From [Scytonema hofmanni] UTEX 2349 (lineage in GTDB: Bacteria; Cyanobacteriota; Cyanobacteriia; Cyanobacteriales; Nostocaceae), in the NCBI RefSeq assembly GCF_000582685.1, contig NZ_KK073768.1:1858231-1922230 (forward strand): DNA of 64,000 bases, in the 5' to 3' direction. A program made the position numbers and the translations under genes. This document shows, piece by piece, positions 45,778 through 54,353 of the stretch. Position 1 is the stretch's first letter. Each line of letters starts with the position of its first letter. The notes under the pieces were generated by a model. That model saw nothing but the letters and a program-made list of their open reading frames with translations. It was not told where the DNA came from and did not search any database.

Positions 45778-47733
45778 ATGGATTGCGATCGCTCTATTCT
45801 AGATATTACCAATTCCTTCTTACTTCAGCAAGTTGCACCCAAAGCTAACGAAATAGACAGCAACCCACAAGCGCTATATCAAGCACTCCAAGGTTTGGGA
45901 AACTTAGGTTTACTAGCGCTACGAACTGACAAACACGAGAGTGAAGCGACTTTTGGCGACTTTCAAGAATTAATCGCTAGATATTCTGGTACTTTAGCTT
46001 TTGTGCAAACCCAACATCAAAGTGCGGCAGCGATGCTCATGACGAGTGACAACTCAGCATTAAAACAAGTATACCTGAAACGGATGGGCAACGGCGAAGT
46101 TTTAATGGGAGTCGGTTTCTCTCAGTTGCGACGACAAGGTGAACCCTTAACATTAGCCGTACCTGTAGCGGGAGGATATCAATTAGATGGAGTTGTACCT
46201 TGGGTAACTGGCTGGAACTTATTTCAACATTTTATCATTGCTGCGACATTACCTGATGGTAGTGCAGTTTTTGGTATCGTCCCTTTTGTGCAGACATCTC
46301 AAATCACATTTACCACCCCAGCACAACTGGCAGCAATGACATCAAGCAATACTGTATCTGCCACTTTAACTCGCTGGTTCTTACCTCAAGAGCGTGTAGT
46401 TTTTATTAAACCACCTGGATGGATTCACGAAAACGATAAAAACAACATTTTGCGGGCAACTTTTTTAGCTACAGGATGCGCTTTTGCAGGTTTAGATATT
46501 ATTGACGCAGCTAAAGAGAATAAATCACTACCTTTTATTCACGATGCCTTTGAATCTTTATTACAAGAATTAACTAAGTGTCGCACTCTGATTAGAGAAG
46601 CGCAACTAAAATCAATAGAAACAGCAAAACTATTGCAAATGCGAGCTTGGGCAATTGATTTAGCAACGCGAATCGCTCACGCTGCTGTTACCGTTTCCAG
46701 TGGAGCGGCTAATTATATGCATCATCCAGCACAACGAGTTTATCGGGAAGCTTTGGTATTTACGGTAACGGGTCAAACTACCGCAGTTATGGAAGCAACA
46801 CTTCAGCAGTTAACGCGCTCGTCAATTCAAGATAAAGAATTTCAACCGCAGATAAACGCGGATAAACGCGGATACTCTTTATTATATCAGCGTCCATCTG
46901 CGTTCATCAGCGGTTCAAAACTAGAACAGTTAAAGCGCTCGCCAATTCAAGATAAAGAATTTCAACCGCAGATAAACGCGGATAAACGCGGATACTCTTT
47001 ATTATATCAGCGTTCATCTGCGTTCATCAGCGGTTCAAAATCCTCCGTCATCCATCTAAGTCATATAATTGATCCAGATGTACCGCAATGGGAAGGCGAT
47101 CCTCCAGTAGAATTTGAGACTGTAGCAGAATTAGAAAAAGATGGTTATTATCTGCGACGTTTCTCTTTGGGGGAACACAGCGCTACTCATATCAACGCTC
47201 CGAAAAGTTTTCACAACTTTGGTGTGGGAATTGACAAATACCCTGCCGAATCGTTGGTTGTGTCAGCAGTAGTTATAGATATTCGCGTCAAAACCACAGT
47301 TAATTTTGATTATATCCTGACTGTGGCTGATGTTCTGGCTTGGGAAGAAGAATATGGCGAGATTCCCGCAAACAGTGTAGTTTTACTGTATACGGGGTGG
47401 CAAGATAAATGGTGTGATAAAGATGCATTTTTCAACCAAGATGCTGAAGGAAGTGTGCATTTTCCGGGGTTTGGCAGTGATGCTGTCCAGTTTTTGCTAG
47501 ATGAACGCGAAATTGCTGGGGTAGGAATTGATACTCACGGTGTAGATTCTGGGCAAGATACAAGCTTTACTATCAACCGTTTGGTGTTGGAGAAACCGCG
47601 CATTGTGTTGGAGAATTTGACTAATTTGGATCGACTGCCACCAAGAGGAGTTATGCTGGCGATCGCACCTCTATTATTACAGCATGGTTCTGGTTCTCCG
47701 GTTGGGGTGTTGGCTTTAGTGCCAGGAATTTAA
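45778..47733 (+). CDS. Acyl-CoA dehydrogenase-like protein fused to a cyclase-family hydrolase
   Basis: A 651-residue fusion. Residues 1-343 are an acyl-CoA dehydrogenase-like flavoprotein (YSGTLAFVQTQHQSAAAMLM, VPWVTGWNLFQHFIIAATLP, PAQRVYREALVFTVTGQTTA) that looks complete. Residues 344-421 are two in-frame copies of a 120-bp repeat (IQDKEFQPQINADKRGYSLL...). Residues 422-651 are a cyclase/kynurenine-formamidase-type domain (IHLSHIIDPDVPQWEGDPPV, GEHSATHINAPKSFH, VVLLYTGWQDKWC, GVGIDTHGVDSG). Its usual HxGTHxD motif reads HSATHIN. Two separate genes seem to have been joined when repeat DNA replaced the stop codon. I use the ATG at 45778; a GTG at 45736 is in frame. Confidence 0.85.
   Translation: MDCDRSILDITNSFLLQQVAPKANEIDSNPQALYQALQGLGNLGLLALRTDKHESEATFGDFQELIARYSGTLAFVQTQHQSAAAMLMTSDNSALKQVYLKRMGNGEVLMGVGFSQLRRQGEPLTLAVPVAGGYQLDGVVPWVTGWNLFQHFIIAATLPDGSAVFGIVPFVQTSQITFTTPAQLAAMTSSNTVSATLTRWFLPQERVVFIKPPGWIHENDKNNILRATFLATGCAFAGLDIIDAAKENKSLPFIHDAFESLLQELTKCRTLIREAQLKSIETAKLLQMRAWAIDLATRIAHAAVTVSSGAANYMHHPAQRVYREALVFTVTGQTTAVMEATLQQLTRSSIQDKEFQPQINADKRGYSLLYQRPSAFISGSKLEQLKRSPIQDKEFQPQINADKRGYSLLYQRSSAFISGSKSSVIHLSHIIDPDVPQWEGDPPVEFETVAELEKDGYYLRRFSLGEHSATHINAPKSFHNFGVGIDKYPAESLVVSAVVIDIRVKTTVNFDYILTVADVLAWEEEYGEIPANSVVLLYTGWQDKWCDKDAFFNQDAEGSVHFPGFGSDAVQFLLDEREIAGVGIDTHGVDSGQDTSFTINRLVLEKPRIVLENLTNLDRLPPRGVMLAIAPLLLQHGSGSPVGVLALVPGI
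46807..47040 (+). repeat. Tandem 120-bp direct repeat inside the fusion gene
   Basis: Units at 46807-46926 and 46927-47040 differ at only a few bases. Each contains CCGCAGATAAACGCGGAT and ATCTGCGTTCATCAGCGGTTC, the ends of a common palindromic intergenic repeat. The unit length is a multiple of three, so the frame stays open. Confidence 0.92.
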
Positions 47734-47871
47734 ACGCAAAGGAACGCAAAGGTTCGCGGAGTTTTGGTGAGGATATTTTCTTTATAGTTGACGACAATTA
47801 TTAGGCATCTCCAGAGTGCGTTGGTTGAAAACGGGAGTCCGTTTATTGAAAACGGGAGTCCGTTACTTTCC
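47734..47871. repeat. Gap with tandem AAAACGGGAGTCCGTT units
   Basis: GAAAACGGGAGTCCGTT appears twice at about 47827-47864 with a 22-base period, preceded by the ACGCAAAGGAACGC intergenic repeat at 47735-47755. The gap separates two convergent genes. Confidence 0.65.
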
Positions 47872-48213
47872 TTAGCGTGCAGGACGTACTATGCGAATAA
47901 GTTCTCCTTGCAAATTTTCCTCTGTTGTTACAGCCTCATTTATCCGTGCTGCAAACTGTTCCCAATTGCGATTGTTGGTACAAACAATAATGCCAAAGTG
48001 GTTGGAGTTACGACGATGCAAGCGGATAAAATCATCTCTATTGATAGTTAATATTGAGCGTTCTTGGCTGATGGCAAATGCAAGTACTTCGTCATCAGGT
48101 ATACCTCGCTCTGCATTACCAGCATCCTGAACCGTCAAAACATCATGTCCCAAAGTACGTAATAATTCCACAACTGGAAACGGAAACTGCTCATCCGCAT
48201 AAAAGCTTGCCAT
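47872..48213 (-). CDS. DUF5615 PIN-like protein (putative toxin)
   Basis: A 113-residue protein of the DUF5615 family, which has a PIN-like nuclease fold. MASFYADEQFPFPVVELLRT holds the first Asp; DVLTVQDAGNAERGIPDDEV the central part; ILTINRDDFIRLHR the Asp pair near residue 60; the C-terminus is GELIRIVRPAR. It is the usual second gene of DUF433/DUF5615 modules, regarded as toxin-antitoxin-like. I start at the ATG at 48213; the TTG at 48216 directly before it is also possible. GAGGTAG just upstream overlaps the end of the DUF433 gene, so translation is coupled. Confidence 0.85.
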   Translation of the reverse strand: MASFYADEQFPFPVVELLRTLGHDVLTVQDAGNAERGIPDDEVLAFAISQERSILTINRDDFIRLHRRNSNHFGIIVCTNNRNWEQFAARINEAVTTEENLQGELIRIVRPAR

Positions 48214-48216
48214 CAA

Positions 48217-48705
48217 TTAGGCTACCTCGTTGCGCTCAATAGCCAGTTCAATTTCATCAGGATGAGCTTCTGCATATGTCCAAGCATTAGCTAAATCAGT
48301 AGCAGTGATGGTTGGATAGCTTGTCAAAAGTTCAGCATCACTATATCCAAGATGACGAGCTTCCACAAGTACCCAAATAGGAATACGAGTTTTGGCAATG
48401 CGAGCTTCCCCACCACAGACTTTGGGAGTTTTCTCAATTCCTTTCCAATTGCTGCCGAGACTTTGAGCAAGTAATTGAATAGCCTGCACTTTTTCGCTAG
48501 GATTGAGGGCAAGAAGTTGTGGCTCTAACTCTTTGAGTCCCACGGATGTAAATCCTTTGATGTAAGGGAAAGGTGCATTTATAATTTTACCATTTGCAAC
48601 GCGCTTAGAATGACAATATATATTTAATTTTGCACGACTACTTAAGTTTTTTCGTGCTTCTGCTAGTTGCGTAAGTCCTGGAGATATTTGGACCAGTGGT
48701 AGCAT
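48217..48705 (-). CDS. DUF433-domain antitoxin-like protein
   Basis: The C-terminal 75 residues are a DUF433 domain (GIEKTPKVCGGEARIAKTRI, PIWVLVEARHLGYSDAELLT, ATDLANAWTYAEAHPDEIE), a winged-helix type seen as antitoxin of DUF5615 proteins. The N-terminal 60 residues (MLPLVQISPGLTQLAEARKN...) look untypical and include the repeat sequence GGACTTACGCAACT. A start further in, at the GTG near 48544 (VGLKELEPQLLALNPSEK), would give a protein of ordinary length, so the true start is uncertain. The upstream end overlaps the aldehyde dehydrogenase remnant on the other strand. Confidence 0.72.
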   Translation of the reverse strand: MLPLVQISPGLTQLAEARKNLSSRAKLNIYCHSKRVANGKIINAPFPYIKGFTSVGLKELEPQLLALNPSEKVQAIQLLAQSLGSNWKGIEKTPKVCGGEARIAKTRIPIWVLVEARHLGYSDAELLTSYPTITATDLANAWTYAEAHPDEIELAIERNEVA

Positions 48706-49019
48706 TAATTGAAGTTAGTTCTTTTGAGGAAGCGATCGCAATCCTCAACGATAGCAATTACGGTCTTTCTTCTTCAGTTTACACCCGCGACATCAACCGC
48801 GCTTTTACTGCCATGCGCGACATCGAAGCGGGGATAACTTATATTAATGGTCCCACAATCGGCGCAGAAGTACATTTACCTTTTGGGGGAGTCAAACAAA
48901 CCGGTAACGGACACCGCGAAGCCGGAACTACCGCTTTAGATGTATTTACAGAATGGAAAAGTGTGTATGTTGACTTTTCTGGAAGTTTGCAACGCGCCCA
49001 GATTGATAATTGGGAATAA
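48687..49019 (+). pseudogene. Aldehyde dehydrogenase remnant (C-terminal quarter)
   Basis: About 110 codons of an aldehyde dehydrogenase survive: EIFGPVVALIEV, SFEEAIAILNDSNYGLSSSV, FTAMRDIEAGITYINGPTIG, LPFGGVKQTGNGHREAG and ALDVFTEWKSVYVDF. The N-terminal three quarters, including the catalytic cysteine and NAD-binding fold, are missing. The frame is preceded by a stop (TAA GTC CTG GAG) in the repeat sequence GCGTAAGTCC, so the break coincides with that repeat. The full enzyme has about 480-500 residues. Confidence 0.85.
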
Positions 49020-49490
49020 TACTGATAAAATAATAAGCAACTTGGGCGAAAATATTTACATTCATTGCGCTTGGGCTTAATTTTTGTGTAATACCATTTC
49101 TGTATGAAGATGCGCCTAATTTAGCTTGGGTCGGCAGGCTTTGTTTGTATAGCCCCAGGCTAAAGCGCCTGTTTGCGTAGCCTGCGCTCGGCGCAGGGCG
49201 AATAAAGCGCAACCTCACATAGAATTGGTATAAGTTCCGATATGAACGAGCGATTACAAATTGATGCTGTTTAATTGATTTTTTTCGGAAACCTAATCTG
49301 GGTGAGATTTTCAGCCGTTTTGTGACCGCAAATTATCTCTTGGCTACTTTTACCGATGGTAAAAATAACAGCAAGAACGAGGGTTTCATTGGTTCTCATC
49401 AGGTCTATTAGGGTGTATCTGTAAAGCCTTTTATTTCACGAAGAGTAACTATTCTCGTGGTTATCCAGATTCTACCCAACTGAACGAAAC
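49020..49490. other. Intergenic region holding one MITE-like element
   Basis: Apart from the element at 49091-49231, which contains GCCCCAGGCTAAAGCGCCTG and CTGCGCTCGGCGCAG hairpins, I see no gene or obvious regulatory site. Confidence 0.5.
49091..49231. mobile_element. MITE-like element with ATACCA-type ends
   Basis: ATACCATTTCTGTATGA (49091-49107) and TCACATAGAATTGGTAT (49215-49231) are imperfect inverted ends, 14 of 17 matching. The interior holds small hairpins only. It is related to the element at 9151-9248 by its ends and the nearby GATGCG. Confidence 0.6.
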
Positions 49491-50123
49491 ATGAAGCCTC
49501 GCAATCATTCTCATCACAACAATCCTAATAGATTTGGTGAGTTCAACCTAAAAATTACCTTTAATATTTTTGTTTTTTCTATTGTTGCTTCAATCTTTGC
49601 AACGATACTTCATGCCTTAATCCCAAAAGACCATAAAGACACTTTAACTTTTGCTGCTACTACATTTGCTACAAGTGCTGGCGCTTTGGGTGCTTTTTAC
49701 GCTTATAGAAATCTTAGTCAAAGTACAAACTCTAAAGTTATAGATAGAAGCTTATCTTATCTTCATCGCTGGAATGAAACACAATATATACCTTTACGAG
49801 AAGCTTCATTAAAAATTTTTGAACAAATCCGAAAGTACCCCCCTGAGCAACAAGATAAATTTCTTATAGACTATTTTGAGACAAATCCTATAGACAAACA
49901 AAAAATTATTACCATTTTAAACTTTTTAACAGAAATGGCTCTGTGCGTCGAAGATGGGATTGTTGATGAAAGATTTTTGAAAAGATACTTTAAAATCATA
50001 GTACAAGATTATTGCGAAGATTTTCACGCATTTATCAGTCAAAGAAGAGGAAATGGACACAACAAGGAGGTTTACAAAGCCCTGATGGAATTGAATGAAA
50101 GGTGGAGAAATAATGAGAACTAA
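49491..50123 (+). CDS. DUF4760-like membrane-anchored protein
   Basis: A 210-residue protein. Two membrane helices lie at about 24-44 (TFNIFVFSIVASIFATILHA) and 52-70 (TLTFAATTFATSAGALGAFY). The rest is cytoplasmic and helical: SLSYLHRWNETQYIPLREAS, IITILNFLTEMALCVEDGIV and YFKIIVQDYCEDFHAF. This layout fits DUF4760. Members occur in accessory regions of many bacteria and their role is unknown. A perfect 22-bp hairpin begins three bases after the stop. Confidence 0.72.
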   Translation: MKPRNHSHHNNPNRFGEFNLKITFNIFVFSIVASIFATILHALIPKDHKDTLTFAATTFATSAGALGAFYAYRNLSQSTNSKVIDRSLSYLHRWNETQYIPLREASLKIFEQIRKYPPEQQDKFLIDYFETNPIDKQKIITILNFLTEMALCVEDGIVDERFLKRYFKIIVQDYCEDFHAFISQRRGNGHNKEVYKALMELNERWRNNEN

Positions 50124-50126
50124 AAC

Positions 50127-50176
50127 TTAGGTAAATGGAGTAATGTGTAAGCGCACACATTACTCCATTTACCTAA
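50127..50176. terminator. Perfect 22-bp hairpin after the DUF4760 gene
   Basis: TTAGGTAAATGGAGTAATGTGT pairs without mismatch with ACACATTACTCCATTTACCTAA around the loop AAGCGC. (Each arm is 22 bases; quoted here in two parts: TTAGGTAAATGG + AGTAATGTGT.) There is no T tract after it, so termination is possible but not typical. Confidence 0.6.
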
Positions 50177-50278
50177 TTCACCTGAAATAAACTATTTGCA
50201 GAAATTGGACAAGTGGGAAAGGTTAGGAGATGTTAGAACGGAATACTCTTGTCCCTTACCTACCTCTTGTCAGCAAGA

Positions 50279-50530
50279 GATTTAACTCTGAGGGGGTGAA
50301 AAACACTTTTGAACCAAAGACGCAGCAAGAGTTTGGAATGGTTGTGCCATGAAAAGATAAACATCATTTTCCGGCTTTATTGATTCCATTCTCAATAATC
50401 ATAGTCCAAAAGTATGATTTTTCTGTTGGGATAGGTTCCCAATTTGTTTTGATGTTTCAACGCTCACCCTTTTATAATCTTTATTTGATAAAACTTTGAG
50501 ACAAAGTTGTTACCCCCTCAGGATTTAACT
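50279..50530. mobile_element. MITE with 10-bp inverted ends and 9-bp target duplication
   Basis: The 234-bp element 50288-50521 starts CTGAGGGGGTGAAAAAC and ends GTTGTTACCCCCTCAG. It is flanked on both sides by GATTTAACT (50279-50287 and 50522-50530), a 9-bp direct repeat expected from transposition. It has no open frame. A 9-bp duplication fits several families, including IS4. Confidence 0.85.
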
Positions 50531-50913
50531 ACAATCCACTGTCGCCCATAAATCCTCCTTCAAGAGACTTCACTCTGTTATCTAGCTATGTTTTTTATAC
50601 AGGTGATGCGCCCGGTAGAAAAAGGTATAGAGAACAACAACAGATGTTGCTTATTCTATTTACTTAATTTCATCGTTCACAGTGATTTTCCGGATATTAT
50701 TAAATTTTAATTTAATTTTATACCTAAATTTAGGAACGCCAAAAACTTTGATTTTACTGTCAGACATGCCTTTTACCTTTAAATGACAGGACTTTCAAAG
50801 CCGCTATTCAAGCACAAGCTGCTAATTTACAGCAAATTGCAATCAACCGTGCCACAGATGGAATTTTGCGATTTATTTCAGGACTTACGCAACTGGCACA
50901 TTTATTTTCAACC

Positions 50914-51045
50914 TGTCATATCATGTCCGGTAGCTTACCCATAATTCATGAAGAACCCCACCCGCCTGTGGCACCCTCCCCGCAAGCTCTTAGGGTTGGG
51001 GAGGGGTTCTTTTATTATGGCTGTTTGACCGGACATGATATCACA
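50914..51045. mobile_element. MITE-like element with TGT(C/G)ATATCATGTCCGGT ends
   Basis: TGTCATATCATGTCCGGT (50914-50931) and ACCGGACATGATATCACA (51028-51045) are inverted ends with one mismatch in 18. The inside forms a second inverted repeat (AAGAACCCC...GGGGTTCTT). No coding capacity. Confidence 0.78.
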
Positions 51046-51151
51046 TTCAATTAATTTGGCTCTAACGTTTATAAATCAAACGCTCCTCAACCGTGGTATT
51101 TCTCCGAGCATTTCACGGACGCACCTATGGAGCGAAAACTGCGCGTAAGTT

Positions 51152-51757
51152 TCATGTCGGCATAATGTCGTCGAGTCGCAATTGTAAATTTGGAAACAAT
51201 AAAGAACAAATCGGCTCTCCCAAGCGATATTGTTGCTGTTGGTACACCCCATTAACTAACTGGCAAATGGTGAAAGTAGGTTGCTTGGGGTTGCCGATAA
51301 ATTGCAAACCCCCCAAACCGCGAAAATCCACAATCCAATATTCTAGGATATTCAAAAAAGCATATTCTTCCACTTTTCTGGCATAATCATCTTGCCAATT
51401 AGTGCTGACCACTTCAGCAACAAGTTTAATGGTATTACCTTTACAAATCACTGGTTCTTTTTGCCAAAGGGGTTCAGTAGCAAGTTCTGTTTTATCTAAA
51501 ACAATGACATCAGGACGCAGTGCTGTGGCTTCAGCATTTAGGGGTTTTATCAAACAAGTTTTTGGAACCAACCAATTGAAATTAGCACGAAAAATTTCCA
51601 CATAAATTCTACCTGCAATACTCCCCGCAACCGCTTCGTGTGGACCAGTCGGTTCCATCTCTCTAAGTTCTCCGTCAATGAGTTCATACCGTGTGTTATC
51701 CCCATATTGGGCAATAAACTCCTCAAAGCTAAGTTGTTTGGATGGGGTGTAGGTCAT
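51152..51757 (-). CDS. Uma2 family (DUF820) putative restriction-endonuclease-fold protein
   Basis: A 201-residue protein of the large cyanobacterial Uma2 family, which has a PD-(D/E)xK nuclease fold. LSFEEFIAQYGDNTRYELID, GELREMEPTGPHEAVAG, ALRPDVIVLDKTEL (the Asp of the nuclease core), IKLVAEVVSTNW (Glu-x-Val in place of ExK) and FLNILEYWIVDFRG are present. In the catalytic strand, AEVVSTN lacks the usual lysine after the glutamate, as in many family members. I use the ATG at 51757; the frame is open to 51799. The family often occurs in dozens of copies per genome. Biological role is unclear. Confidence 0.9.
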   Translation of the reverse strand: MTYTPSKQLSFEEFIAQYGDNTRYELIDGELREMEPTGPHEAVAGSIAGRIYVEIFRANFNWLVPKTCLIKPLNAEATALRPDVIVLDKTELATEPLWQKEPVICKGNTIKLVAEVVSTNWQDDYARKVEEYAFLNILEYWIVDFRGLGGLQFIGNPKQPTFTICQLVNGVYQQQQYRLGEPICSLLFPNLQLRLDDIMPT

Positions 51758-52709
51758 AGATGGTAGAAAGTAAAGTTCTGCCAAGTTAATTATACTCAAG
51801 CGCGATCGCAGAAAGTCTCTACAACTCTTATTCCTTAGTGCACTTGGCGTACTTGGCGGTTCGTTTTTTCAATCAGGAGTGCGTAAGTCCTATTATTATT
51901 ATAATCAAGCGCGATCGCCCTAGCACAAGTCGGCGTAAATAAACCAACCATTCTCAATCGCTAAAAAGCTTACTCCATATTACTTTTGACTTTTTATCGA
52001 ATCACTACCAGTCCTCAAATTACCCCACCCTAACCCTCCCCTTATAAAGGCTACGGTGTAGACACAAGTCTTGCCGCAGCCATATCTTTATTAATAAATC
52101 TGGCACTGCGTTTCTATCCCGCCTCGGAATGAATTCCGAGTCTCATAGCTAAAGTCCACTCAAGTGGACTAAATGATTAATCTGAACTTCCCCCCAAGCA
52201 AAAAGAGCTAACTCTTAACCAGAGCGACTTTCAACGTTTTTCGATTCGCCCTTACTGGGTACAAATTGTCAAAGGGTCTTGCGGAGCGAATTTGAGGCGT
52301 TGACCCCCAGTTTCTTAGTTTACCACAGATGTGCCAATAGTTCTATCGCTTACATGGGTACACAAATCTATGCGTCAAGAGCTAGGTTCATTGCCTAGCA
52401 AAGGTTTAAGGGCTGTTTAGTACATTTGCACCGGGGGAAGTTCAGATTAATTCACTCTAGTCAATTTGGGTGGACTTCAGCTATCAGCCCTGAACTTCAG
52501 TTCTGGGCGGGATGACGTGTGGGATGCAGTAACTGTGGGACTTGATATGACAACCTCAATCATGAAAAAATATATATTTTTGTGAAATTTTTGTGTCAAT
52601 CATAGCTAAGTTGCAGTCAAGATATTGCAAACGTCTAAATACTAAAAAGTATTTAAACACGATACATGTAGTAAAATAACTCACCGCTAATATCAAAAAT
52701 CTTAATGCT
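51758..52709. other. Gene-poor region upstream of dppA
   Basis: It holds a GGAGTGCGTAAGTCC motif (51885-51899), a repeat shared with 3246-3340, and the inverted pair at 52119-52515. The 190 bases before 52710 are AT-rich and should include the dppA promoter. No gene is seen. Confidence 0.5.
52119..52515. mobile_element. Inverted-repeat structure with double hairpin ends
   Basis: The left arm (52119-52196) reads CCCGCC, hairpin CGGAATGAATTCCG, ATAGCTAAAGTCCACTCAAG, TGGACT and TTAATCTGAACTTCCCCC. The right arm (about 52436-52515) is its inverse, GGGGGAAGTTCAGATTAAT to TTCTGGGCGGGA, with the hairpin sequence changed but still paired. About 240 bases lie between. This may be a non-autonomous transposon. 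Confidence 0.6.
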
Positions 52710-54353
52710 ATGACCTGGTTTGCTTTGTGTGTGAGACGGTGGAGTAGAATTATACAATTTCTTTCTTTGTCTTGTTTATGTTTATTGTTGGTTGTCAGTT
52801 GTAGTACTACTCAACAGACAAGTACATCCACATCTGTTACTACCACAGGCGATGGTCGTATTACAATAGGTACGACATCGAAGCCGAGAACTCTCGATCC
52901 GGCTGATGCTTATGAGTTGGCATCCCTTGGTTTAGTGTATAACATGAGCGATCGCCTGTACACCTACGAACCGGGGAGTACAGAAATTAAGCCTCAACTT
53001 GCCACAGCATTACCCAAAGTCAGTTCTGATGGTTTAACTTACATCATTCCCCTGCGTCAGGGAGTAGTGTTTCACGATGGAACACCCTTTAATGCCAAAG
53101 CAATGGAATTTAGTTTGCGACGCTTTATCGAAAATAAAGGTAAACCGTCTTTCTTGTTATCTGATACCGTGGACTCAATGAAAGCAACCGGCGATTATGA
53201 GTTAACCATCAAACTAAAACAGCCTTTTGCAGCTTTTCCCTCACTCCTAGCATTTTCTGGGACTTGTGCAGTTTCACCGAAAGCTTACGAACTTGGTGCA
53301 GGCAAATTTAAGCCGAATATTTTTGTCGGGACTGGACCTTACAAATTAGCAAATTATGGAACAGATTCGGTGCGATTTGATGTATTTGATAAGTACTGGG
53401 GAGAAAAACCAGTTAATAAAGGTATCAACCTGCAAATCCAGACTAGTTCAGTTAACTTATTTAACGCTTTCCGCACAGGTGCAATTGATGTAGCTTATTT
53501 ATCTCTGCAACCCGATCAAGTTCAGAGTTTGGAACAAAGTGCGAAAAAAGGAGATTGGCAAGCGATTACGGCTCAAGGTAGTGTAGTAAGTTATATGGCT
53601 TTGAATCGCAATCAGAAGCCTTTGGATAAAGTAGAAGTCAGACAAGCGATCGCGGCAATGATTAATCGTCCTTTAATTATGCAACGCGCTTTATTTGGTC
53701 AAGCCGCTCCACTTTATAGTATGCTTCCAACTACATTTAGTGTTTCCCAGCCCTTATTTAAAGATAAATACGGCGATGCTAACTTTGATCGAGCTAAACA
53801 ATTATTAACTACTGCTGGTTTCTCCAAAGCAAATCCCGCAAAAGTACAAATTTGGTATCCATCTAGTTCACCTACTCGTGGTTTAGCAGGACAAACACTT
53901 AAAGCCATTGCCGATCAAAAAATGGATGGATTGCTGCAATTTGAAATTACCCCAGTAGAAAGTGCGACCTTTTTTAAAGAAGGTCCTAAAGGTATATATC
54001 CAGCAACTTTGTTAGATTGGTATCCAGATTTTTTAGATCCAGATAATTACGTCCAGCCTTTTTTATATTGTAAAAAAGGGTCAGATGCCAAAGGATGCGA
54101 AGATGGTGGAAGTCAATCACAGGGTTCGTTTTACTATAACGAAGCCATGAATAAATTAATTGACCAGCAACGCAAAGAACAAAATCCGGAAGCACGCAAA
54201 AAAATCTTTGCCGACATTCAAACTCAAACCACAAATGATGTACCTTACATTCCTTTATGGCAAAACACAGATTATGCATTTGCCCAAAAACAAGTTAGCA
54301 ACGTGCAACTTGACCCTACCCAAAATCTGATTTACAAGACGATTAAAAAATAG
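52710..54353 (+). CDS. ABC transporter substrate-binding lipoprotein (DppA/OppA family)
   Basis: A 547-residue binding protein of SBP family 5 for peptides or related solutes. The signal sequence (IIQFLSLSCLCLLLVVSC) ends in a lipobox VVSC. RITIGTTSKPRTLDPADAYE is the usual mature start, then YEPGSTEIKPQLA, GVVFHDGTPFNAKAMEFSLR and FVGTGPYKLANY, and a C-terminal lobe ending YIPLWQNTDYAFAQ. It would sit in the periplasm tethered to membrane. A DppB permease gene follows in the same direction after about 270 bases of repeat DNA; the DppC candidate is at 4652. Confidence 0.94.
   Translation: MTWFALCVRRWSRIIQFLSLSCLCLLLVVSCSTTQQTSTSTSVTTTGDGRITIGTTSKPRTLDPADAYELASLGLVYNMSDRLYTYEPGSTEIKPQLATALPKVSSDGLTYIIPLRQGVVFHDGTPFNAKAMEFSLRRFIENKGKPSFLLSDTVDSMKATGDYELTIKLKQPFAAFPSLLAFSGTCAVSPKAYELGAGKFKPNIFVGTGPYKLANYGTDSVRFDVFDKYWGEKPVNKGINLQIQTSSVNLFNAFRTGAIDVAYLSLQPDQVQSLEQSAKKGDWQAITAQGSVVSYMALNRNQKPLDKVEVRQAIAAMINRPLIMQRALFGQAAPLYSMLPTTFSVSQPLFKDKYGDANFDRAKQLLTTAGFSKANPAKVQIWYPSSSPTRGLAGQTLKAIADQKMDGLLQFEITPVESATFFKEGPKGIYPATLLDWYPDFLDPDNYVQPFLYCKKGSDAKGCEDGGSQSQGSFYYNEAMNKLIDQQRKEQNPEARKKIFADIQTQTTNDVPYIPLWQNTDYAFAQKQVSNVQLDPTQNLIYKTIKK

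Larger units (their letters stand above)
50124..51151. other. Gene-poor kilobase of nested repeat elements
   Basis: The stretch holds the hairpin at 50127, the element at 50288-50521 and the element at 50914-51045. Between 50780 and 50870 a frame reads FKAAIQAQAANLQQIAINR before running into repeat DNA; it may be the eroded end of a gene. No intact gene is seen. Confidence 0.5.
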
